A DNA stretch of 64,000 nucleotides from Benincasa hispida (lineage: Eukaryota > Streptophyta > Magnoliopsida > Cucurbitales > Cucurbitaceae). The translations under genes and the position numbers were made by a program. The stretch covers positions 63,393,300 through 63,457,299 of the forward strand of contig NC_052353.1 of assembly GCF_009727055.1 (NCBI RefSeq). The letters run 5' to 3'. Under the pieces are notes generated by a model. It had not been told where the DNA came from. It did not search any database and saw nothing but the letters and a program-made list of their open reading frames with translations. Position 1 is the first letter of the stretch, and each line of letters opens with the position of its first letter. Shown one piece after another: positions 43,385 to 56,000 of the stretch.

Positions 43385-44520
43385 AGGAACTCTCCAATCA
43401 ACATCATTCGGGTTTTTCCAGATCAATGGAGGCTTTTTCATGATCGAAATCACCTCCAACTATGACTTGATCCTTTGGCCATTAACTTTAAATGAATTTG
43501 ACCCCTCTTCATGTGTTAGCTCTATCGCTCCATGAGGATACCAAAGGGTTCTAACCAGCACGATTTTAATTTACCTGAAAATAGACAAATACGTGAGTTA
43601 AATAACAGGACTTTCTGGCCAACTTCAAAAATTTTCTTACTGATGTGTTGTCGTGCCAATGCTTCATACGCTCTTTGTAAATTTTGGTGTTCTCAGATGC
43701 CTGTAATCCCCACTCATCAAGCTCATGCAATTGCAGCTTTCTTGCTTCTCATGTGGTTTCCATATTAAAGTTGAGCTTCTTGGTGGCCTAGAATACCTTA
43801 TGTTCAACTTCTAAAGGCAAATGACAAGTTTTACCAAAGACGAATGCATATGGGGACATTCCAATAGGCATTTTATATGCCATGCGATAAGCCCATAGTG
43901 CCTCATCCAACTTTTGTTCCCAATCCCTTCACGTTGAATTAACAATCTTTTCAAGTATGGATTTGATCTCACTATTGGACACCTTAGCTTAACCATTTGT
44001 TTAAGGATGATAAGTTGTCACAGTTTTGTGATGAACATTGTATTTAATCATAAGCTTGCTGATGATGCGATTAATGAAATGAGCACCTTCGTCGCTTATG
44101 ATGGTACGTTTGGTGCCAAAGCGAGTGAAAATATTTTTATGTAGGAATTTTAAGATTGTTGCCACATCACTTGTAGCACATGAAATTGCTTCAACCCACT
44201 TTAAAACATAATCAACAACTACCAAAATGTAGTTGTGGCCATTAGAAGGCGGAAATGGGCCCATAAATTCAATTTCCCATATATCAAATAATTCAACTTC
44301 TAGGATAACATCCAACGACATCTCATTTCTTCTAGAAATATTCCCAATGCATTGGTTGTTGTCGCACTTCATAACATAATCTCTGATGTGTGTTGATCTC
44401 CAAAATGGCCACCAAATGGTGACTCATGGCATTGATATAAGATGAGAAGAAAGGCAGTTTCTAGAACGCATTGCCTTAGAATATAATTTGGGCCTCTTTT
44501 ATAAAGATGTGGCTCATCTT
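43385..44520 (-). pseudogene. pol: Element E integrase
   Basis: Minus strand: ILEVELFDIWEIEFMGPFPP, GHNYILVVVDYVLKWVEAIS, FTRFGTKRTIISDEGAHFIN, YNVHHKTVTTYHP then a stop, and LWAYRMAYKMPIGMSPYAFV, FGKTCHLPLEVEHKVF. The first catalytic position is Glu (WEIEF) instead of Asp (GIDF); the second Asp (SDEG) is intact; the third region is degraded (NG, stop, AKVSNSEIKS). The C-terminal part (FKVNGQRIK) ends near 43385. The zinc finger N-terminus is traceable to 44480. Confidence 0.85.
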
Positions 44521-45231
44521 AGTAGTAAAATTTGCATTCACGCATAATTTTCTTCTTCTGTTGCAACGTATACTCCTTTGAAAATTGCTTGCATACCAGA
44601 AAATTGACAATGTCTGCATACCAAGGCAAGAACTCATCAACTTTTTAATATTCATCAGGGAAACAAGCATTCACCTCTGATTGGTGGCGATCACATTCAA
44701 CATTTTCAAGCCGTGATAGATGGTCTGCAACTTTATTTTTTGATCCCTTGTTAAAATGATTTCAGTATTAAATTCTCGTTATAGTAATACCTATATGATC
44801 AAACGCGGCTTTGCGTCCTTTTTGGTCATAAGATACTTGATTGCTAAGTGATCTGTATGGATAATCACCTTCGATCCCAACAAGTACGATCTGAACTTCT
44901 CCACGGCGAACACCATTGCGAGCAATTTTTTCTCAGTTGTCATACAATTCTTTTGTGCACTATCAAGATTTTTTCTTGCATATGCGATTGGATGAAGAAC
45001 TTTGCCTTTGAGTTGGGCTAAGGTTGCACCCATCGCATAATCACTTAGATTGCTCTTCAATTTGAATGGCTTTGACCAATTCGTTACAACCAAAATAGGC
45101 ACTGTGCCTAGCACTTGCTTCAAAGTTTTAAACACTCTAAGACAGTTATAATAAAATTCGAAAGGTCTACAAAGGTCGTGCGATTTTAGAGAAATCCTTA
45201 ACAAATTTATGGTAGAATCCAAAAACTTCAA
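44521..45231 (-). pseudogene. pol: Element E RNase H
   Basis: Minus strand: [100 protein letters not shown]. The TDH motif is intact, but the first catalytic motif reads KSNLSD instead of CDASD. A linker with stops continues toward integrase (44521-44700). Confidence 0.83.
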
Positions 45232-46060
45232 AGTGTTTTCATATTTGTAGGTGGTGGCAGCTTTTTTATGGCTTTAATTTTAGCTTTGTCAACTTCCAGC
45301 TCGAATTTAGACACCTTGTGCTCAAACATGATTCCTTCTATTACCATGAAATGACATTTTTTCCAATTCGAGACTAGATTGGTGTCTTCACAACTTCTCA
45401 TAATTTTCTCAAGATTAGCTAGACATACTTCATATCTCTTACTATATACTGAAAAGTCATCCATGAAAATTTCAACTGACTTCCCAAGGTAATCAGAGAA
45501 GATGGCCATCATGCACCTTTGGAAAATGCTCGAGGCATTACATAGCCTGAAATTGTACCCCTTATAGCCATCTAAGAAGCAAAAGAAGTCATTTCCTGCT
45601 AATGTGTCCAACATCTGATTAATAAATGGCAAGGGAAAGTGATTCTTCTTAGTAGATGTGTTGAGCTTCCTGTACCCCATACATATTCTCCAACCTGTAA
45701 CCATATGTCTTGAAATGAATTCGTTGTTTTGGTTAGGAACTACAATTATTCCACCATTTTTCAGGACGTATTGTACGGATATGACCCATGTACTGTCTAA
45801 AATCTGAAAAATGACTCCCGTGTCCAATTATTTAATAATTTCTTTCTTGACAACTTGCTTCATTGCAGGATTGAGCCTATGCTAGGTGTTCAATAAAGCC
45901 TTCCTTTCTGTCCTCGAGTCTAATCGTGTGCATGCAATAGGATGGGAAAATTCCCCTGATATCTGCTAGGGTTCACCCTATCGCCTTAATATATTTCTTC
46001 AAAACTTTCAAGAGAGCATCTTCCTTTTCTTCTGAGAGTGTTATTGAAATAATCATAGGT
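45228..46060 (-). pseudogene. pol: Element E reverse transcriptase (internal deletion)
   Basis: Minus strand: LDTGVIFQILDSTWVISVQY, NEFISRHMVTGWRICMGYRK, LNTSTKKNHFPLPFINQMLD, FFCFLDGYKGYN, then directly FRLCNASSIFQRCMMAIFSD and EIFMDDFSVYS. About 30 residues normally lying between GYNQI and MPFGLCNA are deleted. FMDD is intact. VCMDY is changed to ICMGY, so the catalytic Asp next to YRK may also be lost. The enzyme cannot be functional. Confidence 0.87.
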
Positions 46061-46830
46061 AAAGTATTGTTCTCACCAAGGAACGCATATTTCAGGTGAG
46101 CAGGGAGCGTTTTCAACTCCAAAACTAGCGATTGCTCGAGGAAGACTTGATTTTGCCTTCTCGATTTTCTAAACCCAAAGGTTCAAAATTTCTTTGCATA
46201 TCTTTTATTGCATAACAAGATTCAAATGTTGTGTTCGTCTCATCCTTCAACTCCATCGCTTCGTTAATTTCAAATTCCAGTCTACAAGGACAATCTTCTT
46301 CCAATTCAACTGTTTGGCATGCATTGATCTAATCAGGATATTCTATCGCCTTAAGAATGTTAAACTTCATCTTCTGGCCATTAACTTGCATGGTGATTTC
46401 ACCCTTGTACACATCAATTTAGGTTCTTCCTGTAGATAGAAAAGGTCTTCTCAAAATGATAAGTATATCTTTATTAGTTTCACAGTCTAATAAATGAAAT
46501 CAGCTGGCAAGATGAATTTATCCACCTTTACGAGCACATCTTCTAATTTCCCCTCTGGATATACCAAGGAATAGTCTACCAGTTGCAAAGTAACCATTGT
46601 GGGTAGAGTTCTCTCATTATCAGTTTCTTAAAGATTAATAATGGCATGAGATTGATGTTGGCTCTAAGGTCGCATAGGGCTTGCCCTATGTATACTTCTC
46701 CAGTGGAACAGGGAATATTGAAACTTCTCAAGTCTCGCATTTTTGGTGGAATACTTTCTCGTATAATGGTGCTACATTCTTATGTTAGTGCGACAGTCTC
46801 ATAATTTTCATCTTTTTTTTCTTTGAGATG
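46061..46830 (-). pseudogene. Element E protease region
   Basis: Minus strand near 46640-46690: ALCDLRANINLMP. The active-site DLGA has become DLRA. LQLVDYSLVYPEGKLEDVLV and KVDKFILPADFI follow. The linker toward RT is degenerate with several stops. Confidence 0.78.
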
Positions 46831-48167
46831 ATTTCTATTTAGAATTTGGCATAAGATGGCATTTTCTCCGACACTTCAATGAGTGAAATGTTAAAATGAA
46901 ACTATTTTAACACTTCGAGGAAGTGTTGAAATTGGTTTTCATCGTTCTTCCTCCTCAACCTTTGAATAAGAAGCTATCGCAGATGAGTACCTACGTTCCT
47001 CCTAGGTTTCATGTGATGGTATTTGAGTTTCTTGTATTGGTTGCTGATCAAACTTTTCATCCAAAAGAATGTGTTTGCGCTTCATCAGTAAGTTTGATTT
47101 GCTTTTCCTTCTGATCTTCCTTCATTATGCGACCACTTTTCAATGTCACTACATGACATTGTTCCTTGCTTGAACTTCCTGCAGTGCAAGGAACTTCAGT
47201 GTTGCTTGTAGTGAGCCTTGTGGTTTGTTTTTCAATTCTTCAATGATCTGCTCCATTTGAAGTTCAAGATTTCGAATGGATGTCGCTTGACTTCACAGAA
47301 CCGCCTCATTTTTATATATATATATTCTTTTAACATATTTTCTAAAGGTGTAGTCATTGGTGGTTACGATGAGCTTGATGCCGGCTGGTGTCCATTCTAT
47401 CTTTGACAGAACCCAGGTGGTCCATCTCTTTGGGCACTATGATGGTAGACGCATGCTTGTTGATTTCCAACCCAAGAGAAATTTGGTGATTTTGCTAACC
47501 AAGGTTGTAGGTATTGAAAAATGGATTATTTTTTACAAAGTGGACAAATTGTGGGTTACGTGGGTATATCTCGAATAAGTGAGCTTCTTTATAGAGAATG
47601 CAACTCTCGTTAGCCATCTAAGTAACCGCATTCACTTACCCATTTCTGATGCTAGTTTTTGTAATTGACATTGCTGGCAACAAACTGGTCATTGCATTCA
47701 CCTACGCTTGTAATGATGTTATGGCATCATTACTTTGTCCATTTCTTCCTCTCTCATTCGACCTTAAGCCATATTCACTCTCCTTCCAGTCTTTATGCTT
47801 TTTTTAGATGCAATCAAGGATGTTTTTGGCTGCAACATAAGTTTTACCCAAAAAAAACCGCCTGTTGCGGTAGAATTTACAACCGTTTGAGATGCTGAAT
47901 TCAAGCCATAAAAAAAAAAAAAAAAAAACTCCATTTATAAACAATCAAGGAGTCCATTATGTGGACAATCTCTTACTAGCCTTTTGAACCTCGCCCATGC
48001 ATTGTTTAATGTTCCATTCTATTCCTGTTGAAAATTTGTGATTGCCCTTCTTCTTTTTGCGTTTCTTATAAGTGGAAAATATTTCTTCATAAATTTTTCC
48101 ACGACTTGTTCCCATGATGTGTATTCACCAGGTTCAAGTGAATAAGCCCACTTCCTGGCGTCGTTGC
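46831..48167 (-). pseudogene. gag: Element E gag, central and C-terminal part
   Basis: Minus strand: CNDARKWAYSLEPGEYTSWE, QVVEKFMKKYFPLIRNAKRR and NNAWARFKRLVRDCPH near 48170-47960. Weaker text follows to 46831 with the segment around 'LNIRNLELQMEQIIEELKN'. A poly-A run of 21 lies at 47917-47937. The N-terminal part continues at 51743, on the other side of the nested LTRs. Confidence 0.75.
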
Positions 48168-51100
48168 ATAGTTAATGCATTGTAAATGTGATGCAATTAT
48201 GGTATGAGTTGTAGTGATATGTTATGCATTGTACATGCAAGTTTTCCTAATAAGATCCAAGTATAAATCTCATTAGGTTTTCTGGTAAGTCCAGGGTCGA
48301 ACACAAGGACTACTGAGTTACTATGCGACAGTAAATTTGATTCCTTTGTGGCGGCAAAAACAAATAAGTTGGATGGTGATTTGTTTACGTATATTTCCTA
48401 TGCGATAGATTCGAGTAAAGAGTTGATGAAATCGAGAGTTACAATGAGTATGTAATGAATGGGTTAAGAAGGGATTTAGCTAACACTTCCTAAGATTGCG
48501 TTCAAGTTATGTGAGCATGCTACACACACACAACAACATGTCATCTCTCAATACAATTGCTATAGTTCCTATTTCTAGGATGCATGCGATGTATACGATA
48601 ATTTCGATAGGACTTATGTCTAAATTTTTATTCTTGTCTATGCGATAATGAAAGATGCACACATGCACAAGGTGACCGAATACTATCATATCCTATTTCT
48701 AGGGTGCATGCGATGCATAATAGCAAACAGAACTTATGTCTAAGTTTCTATCTCTTGCTTATGCGGTTCTAATCTGACTCTCTCAAGTCTAGATTCTTTC
48801 TTTAGATTACTCTCTCAAGTATCTCTAAAAGGTGAATGACGCATACACAAGACAAGATGATCGCATAAAGTGTAAATCTTAGGTCATGCTAGCTAAGTAC
48901 TTCTCAACCCATTCGGAAATTTAGTTACTCATGCGAAGTATGGAGAGATTGAACATAAGTTGAAATGAGATTTCCATTGTTTATAAATTAAATGCAGAAT
49001 ACAGAATAACAATAGAAAGTAGAGATAAGAAGCTCGGTAGCAATGTCTTGCTTCCTGTGGCCTTTTACACTATCTTACACTCCAACTCTGCCCAGCTATC
49101 ACAAGTGTTGGCCCCTCTCTCCTTTTGTAGTGCTTCTCGACAGTCTTTCGAGCTGTCCGAGGGTGATCTCTCGGCGTCTTCTTGATGGAACACGAGACAT
49201 ACGCAGTGGAATAAGTATCTAATTACACTCTAATTGCTTCTAATTAAAAGGAAAATAGAATGCAACCCTAAATTAATTAACTAATTAGGGTTTTTTGTGT
49301 TTTTTTTCAGCCACTAAAGCTGACCTACTATCCTCTGGACTCGGAATCGGATTGTGGGACCCGATGGATGAAGAAAATGAGGGAGAGAAAGAGATGGAAA
49401 TAGGAGATAGATTTTCTTTTTGGTTTGGGTTTTTTTTTTCAGCCCAATTTAGAAACTAGTTTTCTCTCCAAAATGCAAAAAGTTTTTTCATCCAAATTGA
49501 AAGCCTAAATTTATAGAAAAAAGTCGTGCAACATTTGCATGAAACAAATTCATAAAAACCCAACACCTCAAAATCCACTATCTAAGTGGGTTTGATGTCT
49601 CCACTATAAGCCAACACCTAGCTTACTATCTTGTTAGTAGAATTATCCAACAAAAGTTTGGATTTTCCCACTAACTTTAGTCAAAGGGCAAAATAGTCAT
49701 TTTGTCAAAGTCAAACTTTGACCGAAAAGTCAACATTTTTACTTTTTATTATTTTTTTTGTTAACTAAATTTGACCTCCCGAGCATGAATCCTAATTCAT
49801 TTTCTCGAAATTCAAATCAGATTTGAATATAAGGTCAGTCAAAGTTTGACTTTTCAAGGTCAAAATCAACTCTTTGACTTTTTACATCTTTGACCATTTC
49901 CATTATTTCCATGCTTCCGAATATGAACATATTCATATTTTTGATATTTAAATCACATTTAAATATTAAAGCTGTATCTCTAAACTAAAAAACCGACCAC
50001 TATATCACATATACTTGTCGGTTTCTCTCTCTTCACCTAATTCGAACAATTTGAATTATTCTATCATACTATTCTAAGTTTATTCCATATAAGCTAGTAG
50101 AGAAACCTAATGAACCTATTGATCATGGGCTCTAACGATCCAAGATTAGCTGGCTAAACTATTTAGATGGAGCTAATCAACATTTGTTAACTCACGGGTC
50201 ATTCCACTATAGTTCTGTAGCTGCACTCCCCTCACTATAAATATATTTGTGTCCATATGATATAACCATGATTAGTAAGCTAATCCTTCACAGGTTGTTT
50301 GTAATCTCGGCTAGGTCATAAAAACTATTTTACCTCCGAGACTACATCTTATTCCTTAAGTTCCATTGATCCTCTAATAAACAATTGGTTTAAGGTCCAA
50401 CCTATAAACCGAACCCCTCTCGGGCCAAGGAGAGGGTGGGGCCCCTTGTTGAAGACCTAGATTCAGTACTAAAGGGAACAATCGATCTGCTATCCCTATA
50501 ACGGGTAGGAGTGAATTTCGTCTTGTACCCTATGTTCCCAGTTATCCACCTGATCTTATCCCTGAAATGGGAGGCTTATTGGACCAGCGATAATGAGTTG
50601 TCCTCACCTATGCAAATCTAAGGATAATTCTGAGTGAATAGAAGTTCATAGTTAGCTCGGGATTAAGATTAAGTTACCTAGATCATCAATTAATGAAATA
50701 GTCAGTTTTATACATTAAACGGCGTTTAGAACGTAAAAAGTGACTATTTCATGGTTTAGTCTTCTGTAAATCTTTACACTGGATGCCCCCATTTTCATGT
50801 CTCCACATGAATGGTTTAGTATCACATCGTTTGTACTAACTACAAAATGGGTCGCATCCATAGTGTCCCCAGAATAAGGCGTCCAACCTTATTCATATAC
50901 TATAGACCATTTTGGCTTATATTTGAACTTGATCCACATTTATGTCACTACATAAAGTTCAAACTTAAACTTAATAGCCTCAGGACCTTAGTTTATTGGA
51001 TTTAAGATTACAATTTCAATAACAATTTTATCGAAAAACAAAACCGAATATGTTTATCAATTTACAAACTATGAGTTTTAGGACATAAAATCCAACACTT

Positions 51101-51742
51101 CTTCTCTTCGCTCGTCTCCATCTTCTAAGTATAAGAATGACTATGAACAGACTGACGGCTATTTATCTTGTATATGATCTCTATTCTATATGGCGAACTC
51201 CTCTAACGATGGTGGCCTTCGGTATTTATAGAGCTCAAGATGAAAAAGCTTTTCTCTCTAATGATTGCATTGATGGGGCGGTCATTAAATCTCCTGCTCT
51301 AATGCACCGATTAATGGTCACCGAAAGTTGAGTGTACTTGCTACAGTATGTTGTTAATGGCTTGTCAACTAAATTTGGATTCGACCGTCATCAGCTTTCC
51401 GTCCCATCATGATTTATTATGATATCACCTTGATGCGTAGTCTTTATGCGGCCACCTTCTTAAGTAGCTTTTTGCGAACACATACGAACGCATGACTTTG
51501 CGATCGAAATCTTTCAATGCGCGTGGACCCTAATTCCTTGGATCACAATTTAACTTGCGCCAACACATTTTTCTTGCACAAAATAAGTAAATTAGCTACT
51601 TTTATGCAATGGGCGCGTGCGATTGCAATTTCTTCAGTTTAGTGCTTTTGGACATGATTTTGTATATTTTTACCGTCGCATTCCCTCATTGTTTTACTTG
51701 TTAGCGCTGTAATAACGTGCATTTCTACCCGTTATCAATAGT
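48168..51742 (-). repeat. Gypsy solo LTR (48173-51737) in element E gag, with perfect duplication
   Basis: The flanks ATAGT at 48168-48172 and 51738-51742 are identical 5-bp duplications. Minus-strand LTR starts TGATAACGGG and ends ATGCATTA. Without the nested copia LTR and its duplication it is 1645 bp. Removing it rejoins gag (LTLFPFPL with CNDARKW). The conserved box is at 48279-48303. No coding sequence inside. Confidence 0.92.
49183..51097 (-). repeat. Copia solo LTR nested in the gypsy solo LTR
   Basis: On the minus strand TGTTGGATTTTATGTCCTAA to the TCA end (plus strand TGATGG...CCAACA), 1915 bp, flanked by identical CTTCT at 49178-49182 and 51098-51102. No internal coding region. The cleanest solo LTR in the window and a good reference for the family's full length. 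Confidence 0.93.
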
Positions 51743-52286
51743 GGAAATGGGAATAAGGTGAGTCTAACTTCTTTAGGAGTAATGCCGAGGAATATGAATG
51801 TATTGCAAATTTCAATGAAACTTCTGAAGGGAGCATAAGAGTCTTCACCTCTTCTTCCTCCAAATTGTCCAGCTCTCTGAATCATCTAAAGCACAATAGT
51901 TTTCATCTCAAACCTGGAACCATTTAGTGGTAGATGCATAATTCTAGGTGAGAAATCATATAGGACCGGTGAAGCATAGTCTGTGCGATTATTAGCTAGA
52001 AGAATGGGTCAGCGAGAGCATATGCATTATCATTGATTACTGCATTTGGCACTTCTGACTTGTTTCGTTGATTTGCCATCCTTTGAGCCTTGTTCCTTTG
52101 TCTCCTTTTCTTATTTTCTCTCATTCTTCTGAAAGGTCCTCTCAATCTCTAGGTCGCATATTAGCTCAGGTGTTCATCCTTCACACATAAAACATTTGTA
52201 CCATTTTCATAGATTACAGTACAATACGCCAAAAATCAAGACCTGTGAAAATCAGAAACAATAATCCTAGCGCAATTAGTTATAGC
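51743..52286 (-). pseudogene. gag: Element E gag, N-terminal part
   Basis: Minus strand: RGPFRRMRENKKRRQRNKAQ near 52110-52145, MANQRNKSEVPN, then weaker text, then SFIEICNTFIFLGITPKEVR and LTLFPFPL, where the solo LTR is inserted. It corresponds to A1 gag 798-1384 and 11773-11800. The first ~130 bp after the primer site are leader. Confidence 0.75.
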
Positions 52287-52306
52287 AATCCCCGACAACG
52301 GCGCCA
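52287..52306 (-). other. Element E primer-binding site, tRNA-Asp
   Basis: Minus-strand TGGCGCCGTTGTCGGGGATT matches the complement of the tRNA-Asp 3' end with one mismatch, six bases from the LTR end, as in A1 and A2. Confidence 0.88.
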
Positions 52307-52312
52307 AAAACT

Positions 52313-53077
52313 TGTTGCGTTTTGATGCATTTTATCTATGCGATGTTTAAGTGCTTTGTACTATCTTATAAACACATTATTTTACCTAGTCATACCCAAG
52401 TATAAATCTAATTTAGAATCCTGGTGAGTCCAAGGTCAAACTCAGGGATTGTGTTCTATTGATGTATTGACAATAATCGTTTTGATCTTGACGCAAACTG
52501 TTTGTTATATATGCAATGAGTTTGCTTCTATTCTATCGCTAAAATAAATAGTGATGGATGCGATGAGTATCACAATCGTAAGTGAAACAGTCCATGTAGA
52601 GAGATATAGATTTGAAATGAATAGAGATAGGGTTGAGAAAAATATTCACTAACAACTCCTAAGTAATTGCATAAATCATGCGTTCAAGTAAAGCACTCGA
52701 AAATCAAAACCTACACTTCTCAATGTATTTAGCCACCATATGCTATTTCTAGGATGCATGCAATAAGTATTTGATGCAAAAGATGTCTCTTTATTTCTAA
52801 ATATAATCTCTTCTTGTTTTATACGGTCTAAATCCTTTGCCTTTTCAAAAATAGATTTATTCTATTCTTTCGACTTATTCAAATAGTTTATAAAGCATAT
52901 AAAAAACAAGTTGAACGCACAATTAAGCTTTACTTAGTTCATTTTAGTTGCAATGTTTCTCAACCGATAAAGAAATTATTATTTTCATGAATTTCTTTCC
53001 AAGCTGTCGTAAAGTTTTTTTTTTCTAATTGTTTTAGATAAAAGAGGTAAAATAACTTGTATTTCTACAAGTTATTA
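52313..53077 (-). repeat. Element E 5' LTR, internally deleted
   Basis: The left end reads TGTT (minus AACA), next to the primer site. The right end carries a perfect terminal hairpin (53052-53075). At 765 bp it is about half the length of relatives; text between the hairpin and 'ttgagaaac' is missing. The conserved box is at 52420-52443. Confidence 0.8.
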
Positions 53078-53081
53078 ATCA

Positions 53082-56000
53082 ATGTTCAAGATATAACCTA
53101 AAAGGTCTATATTATAGGGATAACGTTGGGTATCAGATCCTGTTGACACTAAGGATACGACCCACTTTGTATTTGATACAAACACAATGATCCAACGCGT
53201 TCATGTAGGCGACATGCGAGTGGAGGTATCATATGTAATGAGTTTGCATAAGACCGCATCGCAAAATAGTAACCACTAGATGTAACTTCGTTGACTAGTT
53301 AGATTTCTATTTCAATAGGATGACCTAGGCAACTTAGTCTTAATCCTGAGTATATTATGAATTCTTATTCACAAGGGATTGTCCTTTGATTTGTATAGGT
53401 GAGAGTGGTCAATTCGCCGACTTAATATGCCTACCATTTTGGGTACAAGACTGAGTGAGGAGCTGGGAACATAATAATACAAAATAGATTTCGCTCCTTC
53501 CCAACTTTAGGGTAAGTAGATGAGTGTTCCTAATAACTGGTAGAAATACAAGTTATTACAGCTCAAATTAGTAAAACAATGGGAGAAAGCGATGATAAAA
53601 TAGGCAACATTATTTTTGAAAGCTCCAAACTAAAAGGAATTGTGATCACTAATGCTCATCGCATAAAGTAGTTAATTTGCCTATTTTGTGCAGGCACAAT
53701 GCGACAGCGCGCTTGAATTTGTGATCGTGAGAAGTTTCTCAAAAGCGATCCCATAAAGACCTCACATAAAGGCGACAACATAATAAATCATGATGGGACG
53801 TAAAGTTGATAACGGTCAATTTCGAAATTCAGTTGACAAACCGTAAAAACCATACTATTGCAAGTACATTGAACTTTCAGTGACTTTCAGACAGCGGAAC
53901 AGAGTAGGGAAATTAATGTTGCCCATCTTTGCAATCATTAGTAGGAAGAGTTGCTTCATCTTGAATTTTATAAATACCCAATGCTACTAGAGAGAGAGAT
54001 GGACGAAGAGAGAGCAAAGGGACGAGGCGAAGCCGAGAGAAATCACTTTTCGGAAAGATCTAGAGACTGCCGAAAAACAATAAAAAGAAGAGAATTCCAA
54101 CTCTAGCGAGAGCAAGAGTCCGCAAACTGGAACAGAGTTGAAGTGATAAAGAGCAGAGTAAAAGGCCACGGAAAGCAAGACATTGCTTACCTGGCTTGTT
54201 ATTTCTCAATCCATTTGTTGTTTTGTACTCAACACTTTATTTGCAAAAATGGAAACTTCATTTCGATTTATGTTCAGTCTCTCCACGCCATGCATGAGTA
54301 ACTAAATTTGTGAATGGGTTGAGAGGTACTAAGCTAGCATGACTTAAGCTATGCATTTTATGCGATCATCTTGTTTTATGCATGCATCATTCATCATTTG
54401 GAAGTACTTGAGAGAGTAGTCTAAAGATAGAATCTAGGCTTGAGAGAGTCGAATTAGATTGCATAAGCAAGAGTAGAGACTTAGAAATAAGTTTTATCTG
54501 TTGCTTTCCATACACATCGCATGTGTCCTAGAAATAGGAAATGTGGCATTACGCATTGAGAAATGTAGTACTAATATTTGTGTATAGTATGATCGCATGA
54601 CTTGTACACAACCTTGAGAAATGTTAGCTAAATCTCTTCTCAAACCCTTCATCACATACTTGTTATAACACTACGCTTTCATCACTCCGTGTTCAACTCC
54701 ATCGCATAGGAAAGTCTAAATCAAAACACCATCTACTTCTTTATCACCACTACAATAGAATCAGAGAGTCCACTGCATATCTATTTAATAGTCTTTGTGT
54801 TCGACCCTGGACTTACTAGGAACCTAAGAAGGCTTATACTTGGGCTTTGTTAGGAAAACTTGTATGATCATCGCATCCACACATCATTGTATGATCATCT
54901 CTTAAGTGGTGTCTTCGAGACTTGAACAAAGGGCCCTACCCTCTCACTAGCCCGAGAGGGTTTTTTGTTTAATGGTTGGACCATAAATATGTTGTTCATT
55001 AAAGAAGCACTGATACTTAAGGATAGGTAAACCCAAGGGTAAAATGGTAATTTGACCCAGCAAGTGTTACGAACACTCGTGAAGAACTAACTTATTATAA
55101 CTGGTCTATATCTGTGGACACAAAAATATATATGTAGTCAGAAGAGTGTAGTTGTAGGTCTTTAGTGGAGCGTACCCACAGTTAATGGATATTGATTAAT
55201 TTGGTTGATGAGTTTAGTCAATTAATCTCATATCGTTGGAGCTTCTAATCAGCAGGCCTATGAGGTCTCTTTCCTAACTCGTAAAAGGAATTGAGGTAAC
55301 TATGTTTTGAATAGAGTTTGAAATGTTCAAATTCACTTGGGAAAATAATATGATGTATAATGATACATCATAATATAAAGTTTATATTTTAATTAAACTT
55401 ATAATATAAATTTAATTTTGGATATGATTCAAAATTAATTTATGAGAGAAATAAATATTTGGAGTTTAAATATTAATATGAATTAGATTCATATTAAAAC
55501 TATAAGTTAAAATTAATGTGTATTTGATATACATTAAAACTATAGGTTATGAGAGAAATACAATTGAATATGATTCAAATGTAGGCTAAACTAAATATTT
55601 GATATTTTATTTAGTAATTAATTAATTATTAATTTAATTTAATTTAATTTAATTAATTGAATTAAAACTATAGGTTATGTGAGAGATATTTCATTTAAAT
55701 ATGATTTAAATTAAATCATTAATTAAATTTAATTTAATTAAATATTGATTTAACTAATCAATTATTTTAATTAATTAAAAAAGATAACTCCCATGTAGGG
55801 GAGTTATCTGAAACGTGGGCTCTTCCACGTTCCATCTTTCTCTCTCTCCATTTGGTTAAGAAATCTACAAAAAGTAAGTTTTATGGGATGTTGCAATTGG
55901 TTTTTACAGAAGCGTTCTGTACACAAAAAAATTCTTTCAAATTCTCCTTCTTCTCAATTAATTATTGGTTCCCACAAATCAAAATACTAAAAATTCTCAG

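Larger units (their letters stand above)
33931..53077 (-). mobile_element. Athila-type element E
   Basis: On the minus strand from right to left: 5' LTR (53077-52313), tRNA-Asp primer site (52306-52287), gag, protease, RT, RNase H, integrase, 3' ORF, 3' UTR, polypurine tract (34163-34149) and a 218-bp stub of the 3' LTR (34148-33931). It holds copia LTRs at 34318-37022 and 37791-39535, and a gypsy solo LTR with a nested copia LTR at 48173-51737. The 3' UTR is present partly twice, so the left end may derive from a second, related element. Confidence 0.78.

Noticed and set aside
47917..47937. Poly-A tail of a LINE or SINE
   Set aside because: The A-run lies inside minus-strand gag text on both sides; no LINE coding region or target duplication seen.
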